A DNA stretch of 64,000 bases from Haladaptatus sp. ZSTT2 (GTDB lineage Archaea > Halobacteriota > Halobacteria > Halobacteriales > Halococcaceae), in contig NZ_JBAMHQ010000001.1 in NCBI RefSeq assembly GCF_037081775.1, forward strand, positions 620,001 through 684,000. The letters run 5' to 3'. Each line of letters opens with the position of its first letter. Position 1 is the stretch's first letter. The position numbers were made by a program, and so were the translations under genes. Of this stretch, positions 8,829-17,318 are shown in pieces. Below the pieces are notes generated by a model. The model did not search any database and was not told where the DNA came from. It saw nothing but the letters and a program-made list of their open reading frames with translations.

Positions 8829-9773
8829 TTAGTCAAACAGGCCCGTAGAGAGGTAGCGTTCGCCGCTGTCGGGGAACACGGTGATGACGAGCGGACAGTC
8901 TGCGTCCGGCGTTCCACCGTCGGTCGCGGCCTCGCAGTCCGTCTCAGGGGTTGCAAGGCGTGTTGCCACCTGCCGGGCGGCGATTGCTGCCGCGCCGGAC
9001 GATTGGCCGACGAGAATTCCCTCCTCGCGGGCGAGTCTGCGACACTCGACTTCTGCGTCTTCGAGCGGGACGGTCACGACGTCGTCTAAGAGGTCTACGT
9101 CGAGCAGGTCGCTCACGAAGCCCGGCCCCATGCCCTGATAGTCGTCGCGGCCCGGTTTGCCCGTCGAGAGGACGGCGTTTTTCTCGGGTTCGACGGCGAT
9201 GACTTCCATCTCCGGGAATTCCTCTCGGAGGCGAGATGCGGTGCCGGTGATGGTCCCGCCCGTGCCAACGGCGGCGACGAAGGCGTCTACGGTGCGGTCG
9301 CCAATGTCCTCCAAGATTTCTGCTGCGGTCGTCCGGTAGTGGGCGTCCGGGTTGGCTTCGTTCTCGAACTGGCCGAGTTGGACGTAGCCGTCCTGCTCGG
9401 TGAGTTGGTCTGCCCGGTCGCGGGCGTCGGTCATCTCGCCTTCGACGAGTTCGAGGCTCGCGCCGTAAGCTTTCATGAGTTGGCGGCGCTCTTTCGACTT
9501 CGAGGCGGGCATGACGATGGTGAGGTCGTAACCGAGCGCAGCACACGCGAGGGCGATACCGATGCCGGTGTTGCCGCTCGTCGGTTCGACGATGTGCGAG
9601 TCGGCGTCGAGCACACCGGCCGCTTCTGCGGCGCGTATCATCGAGATGGCCGGTCGGTCTTTCGCGGAGCCACCGGGATTGAACGACTCCAGCTTGGCCG
9701 CGATAATCGAGCCCGGGGGAGAGCGAATGCGAACGAGCGGCGTCCCGACAGTATCGAGAATACTGTCCTTCAT
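8829..9773 (-). CDS. cysK: Cysteine synthase (O-acetylserine sulfhydrylase-like, PLP-dependent)
   Basis: Beta-replacement enzyme of fold-type II PLP proteins. The PLP lysine sits in NPGGSAKDRPA (about residue 38), the substrate loop is EPTSGNTGIGIA and the PLP phosphate loop is VGTGGTITGTASRLRE; GQSSGAAAIAA lies near the C-terminus. The length of about 314 residues is right. An in-frame ATG 9 nt further upstream (9782) adds only MGA, so MKDSILDTVG is chosen. The family also contains cystathionine beta-synthases; without a CBS domain, cysteine synthase is the best call. Confidence 0.92.
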   Translation of the reverse strand: MKDSILDTVGTPLVRIRSPPGSIIAAKLESFNPGGSAKDRPAISMIRAAEAAGVLDADSHIVEPTSGNTGIGIALACAALGYDLTIVMPASKSKERRQLMKAYGASLELVEGEMTDARDRADQLTEQDGYVQLGQFENEANPDAHYRTTAAEILEDIGDRTVDAFVAAVGTGGTITGTASRLREEFPEMEVIAVEPEKNAVLSTGKPGRDDYQGMGPGFVSDLLDVDLLDDVVTVPLEDAEVECRRLAREEGILVGQSSGAAAIAARQVATRLATPETDCEAATDGGTPDADCPLVITVFPDSGERYLSTGLFD

Positions 9774-10201
9774 TGCTCCCACCTACGGAACGGGCGCTTA
9801 TACCGGTGATGGACTCGGCCAACATGACTGTCCGTTCGTGACGGCGTGTGACCGTTCATGCGCAGAAGCTCACCGTTTTTACCACCCTTAATGCATTTGT
9901 AATGAGATTTTACCGACGTATTATCCCCCAGATAATAATGCGGGGCTACCGAATAGGCATAGCTGTCCACGTTAGTTGACGGCATCCGCTCACCGGTCGA
10001 CTAACGGGACGTAGCAGACGGCACAGAGACAAATCGGCTTCGCCACAGGGAGTTCCCTGTCGCGTAGCAAGGGACGGTAGCACACCAACATCGTCATCAC
10101 ATCCGTGCCACCACCCTTCCTGCAGATGGTGTCGCTCCCGGAGAGCCGAGTCTCACCCGTCTCTTTTCGCGCCAGGTACGCTTGGGGCATCCACGCCGTG
10201 C
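9774..10201. other. Non-coding stretch with several inverted repeats
   Basis: No convincing gene in about 430 nt between cysK and the ATP-grasp gene, both read leftward. It is AT-richer than its neighbours around 9880-9970. It contains TATTATC/GATAATA arms (9919-9937, 5-nt loop), an 11-bp near-perfect stem CGTTAGTTGAC/GTCGACTAACG (9970-9980 with 9996-10006), and ACAGGGA/TCCCTGT (10045-10060). The cysK promoter must lie in its left end. The rest could hold a small RNA or a decayed element; neither can be decided here. Confidence 0.5.
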
Positions 10202-10984
10202 TCAATCGAGCGACACCGCCGCTGGCGCTTCCGACTGGGGCACCGCCCGGCGAAGCTGCGAGAGGAGGAACGCGAGATACACGCGCTCTGCATCTGCCAC
10301 GCCAGCGAGGCTGACGACGGGATTCACGTCAACGACCACCGGGAGTGGCCCGTCGAGTACGTCTACTTCGAACAGCGAAAGGCCGGTGAGCGCCGCGATG
10401 CGGTCAGTTAACGCGACGAGTTGCGGCGTTGGGTCGAGTTCGCGGTGAACCACGCCGCGTCCGGCTCCGAGTTCGACCACCCGTATCGCCGCACCGAGGC
10501 GATACACCTTCAGGTGGCGCGTCTCCGGAAGGTACTGTTGGACGAGCCGCGCGCCTGCGAACGCAGGTGCTTCCTCGAAGAACACGTCGTGGTCATGGGC
10601 GGCCACATCCGTCTCATGGCGGGTTTTGACGATGACCGGCGGCGTGAGCGACACGTCGCTTGCGCGACCGTACTCGTAGGCGGGAACCGGGATTCCGCCC
10701 TGACTGAGCACGTCGAGGGTCGCGACCCGGTCGCTCGTGAGTGCGACGCCGACCGGCGGGTTCAACGTTGGAATGCCCGCGAGTGCCGCGCGGTGTAAGT
10801 CACGCAGCGAGGCGGCTCGGCGCTTTGCGAGGTGATAGAGGTCGAAACCGCGTGCGTCGAGGTCAGTGTGCTCGGTCGTTGGGTCGAGAAGCGTGACCGT
10901 GACGTGATCTGCGAGCGCCCGGAACACCCGCTGTTTCATCTGGTTTCCACCTGCCTCCCAGTACGAAATCCCAACGTGCGTCAC
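10202..10984 (-). CDS. RimK-like ATP-grasp protein
   Basis: A 260-residue ATP-grasp ligase-like protein. An N-terminal pre-ATP-grasp domain (HVGISYWEAGGNQMKQRVFR) is followed by the nucleotide-binding lysine strand PPVIVKTRHETD, the hinge strand RLVQQYLPETRHLKVYRLG, and the metal-binding end VVVDVNPVVSLAGV, where the Asp and Asn match the DxN motif. This resembles RimK/lysine-biosynthesis and coenzyme F420 glutamate ligases, though no partner gene reveals the substrate. The gene stands alone, with non-coding DNA on both sides. Confidence 0.75.
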   Translation of the reverse strand: MTHVGISYWEAGGNQMKQRVFRALADHVTVTLLDPTTEHTDLDARGFDLYHLAKRRAASLRDLHRAALAGIPTLNPPVGVALTSDRVATLDVLSQGGIPVPAYEYGRASDVSLTPPVIVKTRHETDVAAHDHDVFFEEAPAFAGARLVQQYLPETRHLKVYRLGAAIRVVELGAGRGVVHRELDPTPQLVALTDRIAALTGLSLFEVDVLDGPLPVVVDVNPVVSLAGVADAERVYLAFLLSQLRRAVPQSEAPAAVSLD

Positions 10985-11242
10985 AACGCTCTCTGTAATA
11001 CGGTGAGCGGCTTAGCGTTTTTTGAGCGCGCACTGACTGTCCAAAATCGAGATACATACAGCTATTGTGTCAGCAATAGATTTTGGCGAGCTATCGGAGA
11101 ATATCGACCGGATCCGGCTTGTGAGCGGCGAAAAACCACGTGAAGGCTCCACGGGTCTCATCAGCTAGGGGAGAGGGTTGTGCTATCAAGTAACACGATA
11201 GGAACGCTTATTCTCCCCGCATCTAACTCACGGGCAAGCCGC
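10985..11242. other. AT-rich intergenic region with nested inverted repeat
   Basis: This region separates two divergent genes and should hold both promoters. Within it, CCAAAATC (11041-11048) pairs with GATTTTGG (11079-11086), enclosing CTATTG/CAATAG (11062-11067 and 11074-11079). The nested arrangement could be a cruciform operator or a small structured RNA. No open frame of note is seen. Confidence 0.4.
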
Positions 11243-12223
11243 ATGACCAGCCGGGAACTCCCCCAGCAATCCAGTCGGCAGCCGTCCGCCCACACCCACG
11301 ACGACGCAGGTCCGTTGTTCGCCCGCTTCGCCCGCCCACGTACCGACACCCAGACCACGCTCGCGATTATCTCTGACGTCCACCTCTCAACTCGTGAGTC
11401 CGGCAGTTGGAAGGTGTATCACCGCACCGAACAACGCCTGCAAACCGCCATTTCCGATATCAACGCCCGCGAGGTAGACGGCGTCGTGTTCACCGGCGAC
11501 CTGACCGAAAACGGTGAACAAGGGGATTTCGAGCGCGTCGCAGCGCTGTTCGCCGACATCGACGCGCCCGCCGTCGCCGTCCCCGGCAATCACGACGTGC
11601 CAAAGGACTTCGACCAGCACGACGTTGCCACCCTCGACTGGTTTGCAGAAACGTTCACGCCCGGTGGCCTGCCCTTCCGAACGCGCATCGGTGGTGTAGA
11701 CGTGATTGGCCTCGACTCTGCGACTGGCCCGAACGAGTCGCTTTCTGCTACCCACAAGGGCCAGATTTCGGCCGCGCAGATTGCGTGGCTCGACGAGGTG
11801 CTCGACGAAGCGATTTGCCCGCTCGTCGTCATGCATCACAATCTCCCAGGCATGCTCGAGTTGACCGGCGGCGTCTCGTGGCGGTCGTCGTTCCCGATGC
11901 TCGACTACGACCCGCTCGTCGAAGTGCTCGAAGCCCACGACGTGTCGCTCACGCTCTCTGGGCACCTGCACATCCCGGCAGTCGCCCAAACCGAGCGCAT
12001 CAACGAACTCATCTGCCCCGCACTTTCCTCGTATCCACAGGGCTACCTGTTGCTCACCGTCGATGAGCTGGGCACGACCGTCCGATACGTGCCCGTCGCG
12101 GACGGCGCTGGGGCGGCGGAGGCGTACATGCTCGCCCAGGACTACTCAGACCGGAGTAAGGCGGTCGCAGAGCTCACCCAGTTCCACTTAGAATCGCTGC
12201 CCCTACACGACGAGTTCGTTTGA
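11243..12223 (+). CDS. Calcineurin-like metallophosphoesterase
   Basis: A 326-residue dinuclear-metal phosphoesterase with the full motif set in order: IISDVHLS (DxH), FTGDLTE (GD), PGNHD (GNHD), VMHHNLPG and LSGHLH (GHxH). The architecture suggests a CpdA/Icc-like cyclic nucleotide or general phosphodiesterase; the substrate is not determinable. ATG 11243 is chosen over the frame-opening 11180 because the extra 21 residues are not protein-like and the AT-rich promoter patch lies just upstream. A 40-residue Ser/Gln/His-rich leader precedes the domain. Confidence 0.88.
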   Translation: MTSRELPQQSSRQPSAHTHDDAGPLFARFARPRTDTQTTLAIISDVHLSTRESGSWKVYHRTEQRLQTAISDINAREVDGVVFTGDLTENGEQGDFERVAALFADIDAPAVAVPGNHDVPKDFDQHDVATLDWFAETFTPGGLPFRTRIGGVDVIGLDSATGPNESLSATHKGQISAAQIAWLDEVLDEAICPLVVMHHNLPGMLELTGGVSWRSSFPMLDYDPLVEVLEAHDVSLTLSGHLHIPAVAQTERINELICPALSSYPQGYLLLTVDELGTTVRYVPVADGAGAAEAYMLAQDYSDRSKAVAELTQFHLESLPLHDEFV

Positions 12224-12272
12224 AGTTGCACTGAGCGCGTTTGTTAAGTGAATCCACTTCGTAGCCGGGGCC

Positions 12273-12635
12273 ATGGAAACGATGTCACCGAACCCCGTCT
12301 GGGACGCAGAATCCTATCCCTCGACCGTCGAGACGTTCGCTGCGCTCGGCGACGAACTCACGATTCGCGTCTGGGGCGGCGATTGGTGTGGCGACTGTCG
12401 CAACCAGCTCCCTGACTTCGCCGCCGCGATGGCCGCCGCAGGCGTCCCCGAGGAGAACATCCACGAGTACCCGGTGGACAACGACAAAAACGGCGAACTC
12501 ACCGAAGAGTACGGTATCGAGTACATCCCGACTATCGTCGTCGAGCGGGACGGCGAAGAAGTCGCCCGCTACGTCGAACAGGAACCACAGCCAGCCGCCG
12601 TCTACCTCGCAGACCGCTTGCAGGAGACGCTTTAG
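12273..12635 (+). CDS. Thioredoxin-family protein (CGDC active site)
   Basis: A 120-residue thioredoxin-fold protein with the redox motif WCGDC at residues 38-42 and the cis-proline segment YIPTIVVERDG. The CGDC dipeptide differs from canonical CGPC and should change the redox potential; WCGDCR proteins belong to a thioredoxin-like branch common in halophiles. There is no signal peptide, so it is cytosolic. The second ATG (12282) is an equally possible start. It converges with the Usp gene, overlapping by 4 nt at the stops. Confidence 0.85.
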   Translation: METMSPNPVWDAESYPSTVETFAALGDELTIRVWGGDWCGDCRNQLPDFAAAMAAAGVPEENIHEYPVDNDKNGELTEEYGIEYIPTIVVERDGEEVARYVEQEPQPAAVYLADRLQETL

Positions 12636-13120
12636 TCCACCTGATAAAAGTCCGATTTCTCGCGCAGCCGCTCGATTTTCGTCGGCCCGTGGGATCGTAC
12701 GATGACGACATCGTACAGTTGGTCTGCAGAGACCATGCTTCCGACGCTCGACAGACTTGAGACGAGCCGCCCGGCGTTCTCACTCCCGATGAACACCATC
12801 GACGCCTTCTCGTTTTTCGCGATACGGCGCAGGGCAAGCGAAATCGTTCCCGACGTGGCGAACCGCCCAACGGTCTCGTGTCGGAAATCCGCACTCGGCG
12901 CAATCTTGGTGACCTGTTTGTGAAGGTTAGAGACGATGGTCTCTACGTCGAACTCGTCGCCTGACTCGACCCACCCGTGGTCTTTGGCGTACGAGAAATC
13001 ATCCTGCGGAATGATGCTCACCGCGACCACGCGCTCGTTCAAATCGTTGCCAAACTCCGTTGCTCGAATCAGGGCGGCCGCTGCAAGCTTCGAGCCATCA
13101 AACGGGACGACAAACGTCAT
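12632..13120 (-). CDS. Universal stress protein (UspA family)
   Basis: A 162-residue Rossmann-like Usp domain beginning MTFVVPFDGSKLAAAAL, which is the nucleotide-binding first strand of the family. The C-terminal ATP-loop area reads MVFIGSENAGRLVSSLSSVG with only partial fit to G-2x-G-9x-G(S/T), so ATP binding is uncertain. ATG 13120 begins at the conserved first strand; the frame-opening ATG at 13147 adds nine residues of no family resemblance. The gene is monocistronic, between the thioredoxin and DUF255 genes. Confidence 0.85.
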   Translation of the reverse strand: MTFVVPFDGSKLAAAALIRATEFGNDLNERVVAVSIIPQDDFSYAKDHGWVESGDEFDVETIVSNLHKQVTKIAPSADFRHETVGRFATSGTISLALRRIAKNEKASMVFIGSENAGRLVSSLSSVGSMVSADQLYDVVIVRSHGPTKIERLREKSDFYQVD

Positions 13121-13162
13121 TACTGACACGTTTGGTCGAATCAACAAAACTCCATGGGAGAA

Positions 13163-15274
13163 TTAGGCGTTCGGTTGAAGCTGTTCGGCCCACGACAGCG
13201 CCTCGTCGATGTCCGTCTGCGGCGGCGAGCAGGTGAACGACCGACAGACGTAGACGGTCGGTTCGCCGTCCTGTTGGGTGCGCGCTGCCCAGATTGGTGG
13301 CACTTCTTCGACGCCCAATTCAGCCAGCCACGCCTCCAGTGCTGCGTCCGCGGCCGGCCGCCGAGAGAGCACGAGACTCGGAACGTACGTCCGAGCAAGG
13401 CGCTTGCGCCACGTTCCCGGGAGCGAATCGGCCACGACGGTCACTTCGAGGTCACCCGTGGCGAGGCGGTCTGCGGCGAGTGCGAGCGTGCCGTACTGGA
13501 GCGGATTCGCCTGAATCTTCGCCGCGTGGGTTTCGACGACGCGCTCTGCCTTCTCGGCGAACTCTTCGTCCGGTGCGAAGTGGGCGAGCGACTGGAACAA
13601 GTCGAGGGCGACGCCCACGCTTGACGGCGTGGACTGGTCACCGAGTTCCTGTGGGCGGGTGACGAGCGCTTCGCCCGATTCGGGGGTGAAATAGAGCGTC
13701 CCGCGCTCGTCGTCCCAGAACTCGCGGTCGATGGCGCGAGCCAGCTTGAGGGCGAAGGCGAGGTGTGCCACATCGCCCGTCGTCTGATAGAGGTCGAACG
13801 CGCCGCGTCCGAGGAAGGCGTAGTCCTCAAGGTAGCCATCACCTTTCACGTCGCCGTCTTTTAATCGGCGCGAGAGCGTCTGGGTTTCCTCATCCCAGAG
13901 ATGGCGGCGGACGAACGCGAGCGCGCGTTCTGCGGTGTCTGCGTACTCGTCTTCCAGAACGAGGCCTCCCTGCGCGAACGCGGAAATCATCATCCCGTTC
14001 CAACTGGCAAGCACCTTCTCATCGCGGGCGGGGCGAACACGCTCGGTGCGCGCTTCGAACACCTGCTCGCGGGCGAGGTCGATTTTCTCCACGACTTCCT
14101 CCTCGCTCAGGTCGTACTTTTCTGCGATGTCTTCGATGCTCTTTGCGAGGCCGAGGACGGTGGTTCCCTCAAAGTTGCCGCGTTTCGTAACCCCGAAGCG
14201 GTCGATGAAGATGTTCGCCACCTGCTCGTCTGCGACGGCCTCGCGGATCTGCGCGCGCGTCCAGACGTAGAACTTGCCTTCCTCACCCTCGCTTTGGGCG
14301 TCTAAGGTGCTGAAGAAGCCGCCTTCGTCGTGGGTGAGTTCGCGCGAAACGAACGCGAACGTCTCGCGCACCACGTCGGCGTAGCGTTCGTTCCCAGTCA
14401 CCTGATAGCCCGAGAGCAAGGCGCGAGAAATCTCTGCGTTGTCGTAGAGCATCTTTTCGAAGTGGGGAACCGTCCACGTTTGGTCGACGACGTACCGGTG
14501 GAAGCCGCCGCCTGCGTGGTCGTAGAGCCCACCCGAAATCATCGCGTCCAGATTCTCGAGGGCGACTTCGCGGTACGCGTCGCGGCCGGTTCGGTCGTAG
14601 GCGCGAAAGAGCAGGTCGAGGCGCGTGGTCTGGGGGAACTTCGGGCCACTGGACCCGAAGCCGCCGTATTCGCGGTCGGCGCTGCGGAGGGCGGCGTTCG
14701 CGGCTGAGTCCAGAAGCTCTGAGCCGGGGGCTTCGCTGGGCTGGTCTGGCACGTCTTCGAGTTCGTCGGTGAGCGCCGCCGTCCACTGCGTCGCCCGGTT
14801 CTCGATTTCCTCGCGGTCGTGTTCCCACGAGTGGGCGATGTTGTCGAGCAAGTCGAGAAAGCCCGGCATCTGGCCGCGCGGCTCTTTCGGGAAGTACGTC
14901 CCGACGTAGAACGGTTTGCCCTGCGGAGTGAGCCAGACGGAGAGCGGCCACCCGCCGTGGGCGGTCACGAGCTGGCCGATGGTCTGGTAGATGCGGTCTA
15001 AGTCCGGTCGCTCCTCGCGGTCAACTTTGATGGGCACGAACTTTTCGTTCATGAGTTCGGCCACGGCCTCGTCCTCGAAGCTCTCTTCTTCCATGACGTG
15101 ACACCAGTGACACGCCGAGTAGCCAATCGAGAGGAAGATGGGCACGTCTCGCTCGCGGGCGGCGTCTAAGGCGTCGTCGTCCCACGGCTGCCAGTTCACG
15201 GGGTTGTCCGCGTGCTGTCGAAGGTAAGGACTTTCCTCCGCAGAGAGGCGGTTGCGTCCGGTGGGGTCGTCCAT
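13163..15274 (-). CDS. DUF255 thioredoxin-domain protein (YyaL/SPATA20 family)
   Basis: A roughly 703-residue two-part protein. The N-terminal thioredoxin-like domain carries SIGYSACHWCHVMEEESF, the hallmark CHWCH motif of this family. The remainder is an (alpha/alpha)6 barrel similar to N-acylglucosamine epimerases, with QTWTVPHFEKMLYDNAE and ASWNGMMISAFAQGG. Homologues occur from bacteria to mammals; the catalytic role is unsettled. The start at MDDPTGRNRLSAEESPYLRQ (15274) matches the family better than the ATG 24 nt upstream. A C-terminal CRSFTCSPPQ segment adds two more Cys. Confidence 0.9.
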   Translation of the reverse strand: MDDPTGRNRLSAEESPYLRQHADNPVNWQPWDDDALDAARERDVPIFLSIGYSACHWCHVMEEESFEDEAVAELMNEKFVPIKVDREERPDLDRIYQTIGQLVTAHGGWPLSVWLTPQGKPFYVGTYFPKEPRGQMPGFLDLLDNIAHSWEHDREEIENRATQWTAALTDELEDVPDQPSEAPGSELLDSAANAALRSADREYGGFGSSGPKFPQTTRLDLLFRAYDRTGRDAYREVALENLDAMISGGLYDHAGGGFHRYVVDQTWTVPHFEKMLYDNAEISRALLSGYQVTGNERYADVVRETFAFVSRELTHDEGGFFSTLDAQSEGEEGKFYVWTRAQIREAVADEQVANIFIDRFGVTKRGNFEGTTVLGLAKSIEDIAEKYDLSEEEVVEKIDLAREQVFEARTERVRPARDEKVLASWNGMMISAFAQGGLVLEDEYADTAERALAFVRRHLWDEETQTLSRRLKDGDVKGDGYLEDYAFLGRGAFDLYQTTGDVAHLAFALKLARAIDREFWDDERGTLYFTPESGEALVTRPQELGDQSTPSSVGVALDLFQSLAHFAPDEEFAEKAERVVETHAAKIQANPLQYGTLALAADRLATGDLEVTVVADSLPGTWRKRLARTYVPSLVLSRRPAADAALEAWLAELGVEEVPPIWAARTQQDGEPTVYVCRSFTCSPPQTDIDEALSWAEQLQPNA

Positions 15275-15399
15275 AGTTGACGTACTGACTCCGGACACGT
15301 AAAAGGTCGAAGTTGGATGGGAATTATCGAGAGTACTCAGTCGGGGATGAGTGTCTCAGAAACTGATAGAATTATCGTGCTGACCCGTCACAATCACGT

Positions 15400-15624
15400 A
15401 TGCACAGAAACGCACAGCCAAACGTCAGTTGGCTTCTCGGACACGCCAAATACATCGCCGCCATCATCTTCGTGGGCTACTTCGCCGCGCTCCTCGTCGG
15501 GGAGGTTTTCTCATTCATCCCACTGCTTCGCGGCTTCGGTTCCACGATCGCGGGCACGCTCCAGTATACGGGTATCGTCACGGCCGTCCTGTACGTCCTC
15601 GGTGTGAATCGAACCGGAAGATGA
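15400..15624 (+). CDS. Small haloarchaeal membrane protein (74 aa)
   Basis: A 74-residue protein with two predicted membrane helices: about residues 17-39 (KYIAAIIFVGYFAALLVGEV and on) and about 48-68 (STIAGTLQYTGIVTAVLYVL). It starts with a short polar head MHRNAQPNVSW. The ATG follows an AT-rich patch (gatagaattatcg, 15365-15377) about 25 nt upstream. I do not recognise a family and the neighbours (DUF255 protein, purD) give no clue. Confidence 0.6.
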   Translation: MHRNAQPNVSWLLGHAKYIAAIIFVGYFAALLVGEVFSFIPLLRGFGSTIAGTLQYTGIVTAVLYVLGVNRTGR

Positions 15625-15664
15625 TACACGTTCGTGGATAGTTTTCGTGTCCTGAAGAGCAACC

Positions 15665-15670
15665 TTTACA
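15665..15670 (+). promoter_or_regulatory. Probable TATA box of purD
   Basis: TTTACA lies 25 nt before the purD ATG at 15695, the distance expected when transcription starts at or next to the start codon (leaderless mRNA). Position and composition only; no start-site data. Confidence 0.35.
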
Positions 15671-15694
15671 CTCCTATGCGCAGGGTATTCGGAT

Positions 15695-16984
15695 ATGACC
15701 GAGACCATCCTGCTGGTCGGTGGCGGCGGCCGCGAGCACGCCATCGCCCGCGCCCTTGCGCCCGACGTGAACCTGTACGCCTGTGCGAGCAACCGCAATC
15801 CCGGCATAGCGCGACTCGCAGACGGGTTCGAATCACTCTCCGAGACCGACCCGGAGGCAATCGTCGCCTACGCTGAGGAGGTTGGCGCGACCATCGCCGT
15901 TGTCGGCCCCGAGGCTCCCCTCGCGGCGGGTGTCGCAGACGCACTCGACGAGGGGGGCATCTACGCCTTTGGCCCGCACGCAGAAGAAGCACGCATCGAG
16001 ACGGACAAGGCGTTCCAGCGCCGGTTCATGCGCGATGCGGGGATTCCTGGCTGTCCCGACTTCGAGACGTTCGACGACGACGAGGAAGCCTGCGCGTACA
16101 TCGACGACTACGACGGCGACCTCGTGGTCAAGCCCGCGGGTCTCACCGGCGGCAAGGGCGTCGTCGTCATGGGCGACCAAGTCGACGCCGAGGGTGCAAA
16201 GCAGTACATCCGAGAAAACGACTACGACCGAATCGTCTTAGAGGAACGCCTCATCGGCGAGGAGTTCACGGTACAAGCGTTCGTCGCAAACGGCGAGTTC
16301 CGCGCCACGCCCGCCGTCCAAGACCACAAGCGCGCCTACGAGGGCGACGAGGGGCCGAATACCGGCGGCATGGGAAGCTACTCCGACGCGACGTGGGCGC
16401 TCCCGTTCATGACCGAAGCCGACTACGACGCGGCGCTCGACATTCTCGACGCGACGGTGTCTGCCTTAGACGGGTACAAGGGCATCCTCTACGGCCAGTT
16501 CATGCTCACGACCGAAGGGCCGAAGGTCATCGAGTTCAACGCGCGCTTTGGCGACCCCGAAGCGATGAACACCCTGCCTGTCCTCGAAACCCGATTCTCT
16601 GAAATTCTCACCGCCGCCCGCGAGGGCGATGAATTGCCGGAACTTGCGTTCGCCGCACAGGCGACGGTGTGCAAATACGCGGTTCCAGACGGCTACCCTG
16701 AGAACCCGACGGCGGGAGCCAAAGTCGAGGTTGACGAAGAGAGCGCCGGAGACGCGCTGCTCTACTACGCGAGCGTCGACGAGCGCGACGACGGCATCTA
16801 CACGACTACCTCGCGTTCGTTCGCCCTCGTCGGCGTCGCGGACACGATTGCCGAAGCCGAGAAAATCGCAGAGGACGCGCTTGCCGTCGCGGGTGAAGAC
16901 GGCCTGCACATCCGCCACGACATCGGGAAGGCAGACCTCGTCCAACGCCGCATCGACCACATGCAGGAACTGCGCGGCCAGTAG
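15695..16984 (+). CDS. purD: Phosphoribosylamine-glycine ligase PurD
   Basis: ATP-dependent glycine addition to phosphoribosylamine (GAR synthetase) in purine synthesis. The 429-residue protein shows the N-terminal GGGGREHAIA motif, the ATP-grasp core DLVVKPAGLTGGKGVVVMG, the substrate loop PNTGGMGSYSD and the metal site KVIEFNARFGDPE in order. The gene is followed by a convergent small ORF and is not clustered with other pur genes here. Confidence 0.97.
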   Translation: MTETILLVGGGGREHAIARALAPDVNLYACASNRNPGIARLADGFESLSETDPEAIVAYAEEVGATIAVVGPEAPLAAGVADALDEGGIYAFGPHAEEARIETDKAFQRRFMRDAGIPGCPDFETFDDDEEACAYIDDYDGDLVVKPAGLTGGKGVVVMGDQVDAEGAKQYIRENDYDRIVLEERLIGEEFTVQAFVANGEFRATPAVQDHKRAYEGDEGPNTGGMGSYSDATWALPFMTEADYDAALDILDATVSALDGYKGILYGQFMLTTEGPKVIEFNARFGDPEAMNTLPVLETRFSEILTAAREGDELPELAFAAQATVCKYAVPDGYPENPTAGAKVEVDEESAGDALLYYASVDERDDGIYTTTSRSFALVGVADTIAEAEKIAEDALAVAGEDGLHIRHDIGKADLVQRRIDHMQELRGQ

Positions 16985-17001
16985 GCCGGACACACCCCCA
17001 C

Positions 17002-17208
17002 TCACTCATTTCTGCGGATGAGCGCGTCTGTGGCGAGTATCGAGAGTTCTGAAAAGAGCACCAGCGCCACTGCGGCAATCCAGAGGTCGTCTACCGTCCC
17101 CACGTTGAGGACGACGATTTCCGGCCCCGAAAGGGTGACGCTGACGCCATCCAGCGCGACGGAGCCGTCGAATTTCCGGCGGAGGCCGTCGGCACGGAGT
17201 GACACCAC
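17002..17208 (-). CDS. Small hypothetical protein with one membrane helix (68 aa)
   Basis: A 68-residue frame starting MVSLRADGLRRKFDGSVALD with a beta-rich head and one hydrophobic helix near the C-terminus (LWIAAVALVLFSELSILATD), ending RRNE. It converges on purD and diverges from the helicase gene at 17319. The transmembrane design and acidic bias support coding. No family recognised. Confidence 0.5.
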   Translation of the reverse strand: MVSLRADGLRRKFDGSVALDGVSVTLSGPEIVVLNVGTVDDLWIAAVALVLFSELSILATDALIRRNE

Positions 17209-17318
17209 CCGAGAGTCCTTAGAGAAAATACGCGTGCGGCGGCGAAAAGCATTGAGGAGCTGAACAGTTCACCGCCGGAGAAAACGCACGGGGCTTTTGG
17301 TCGTCCCCGCCCTTCTGC

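Noticed and set aside
9902-9979. 25-codon plus-strand frame in the cysK upstream region
   Set aside because: Too short and basic, with no ribosome site or conserved pattern that I can see.
9990-10205. 71-codon minus-strand frame (TTG or internal ATG start) next to the ATP-grasp gene
   Set aside because: Not acidic, Cys/Lys/Arg-rich unlike neighbours, no family; overlaps the hairpin-rich stretch.
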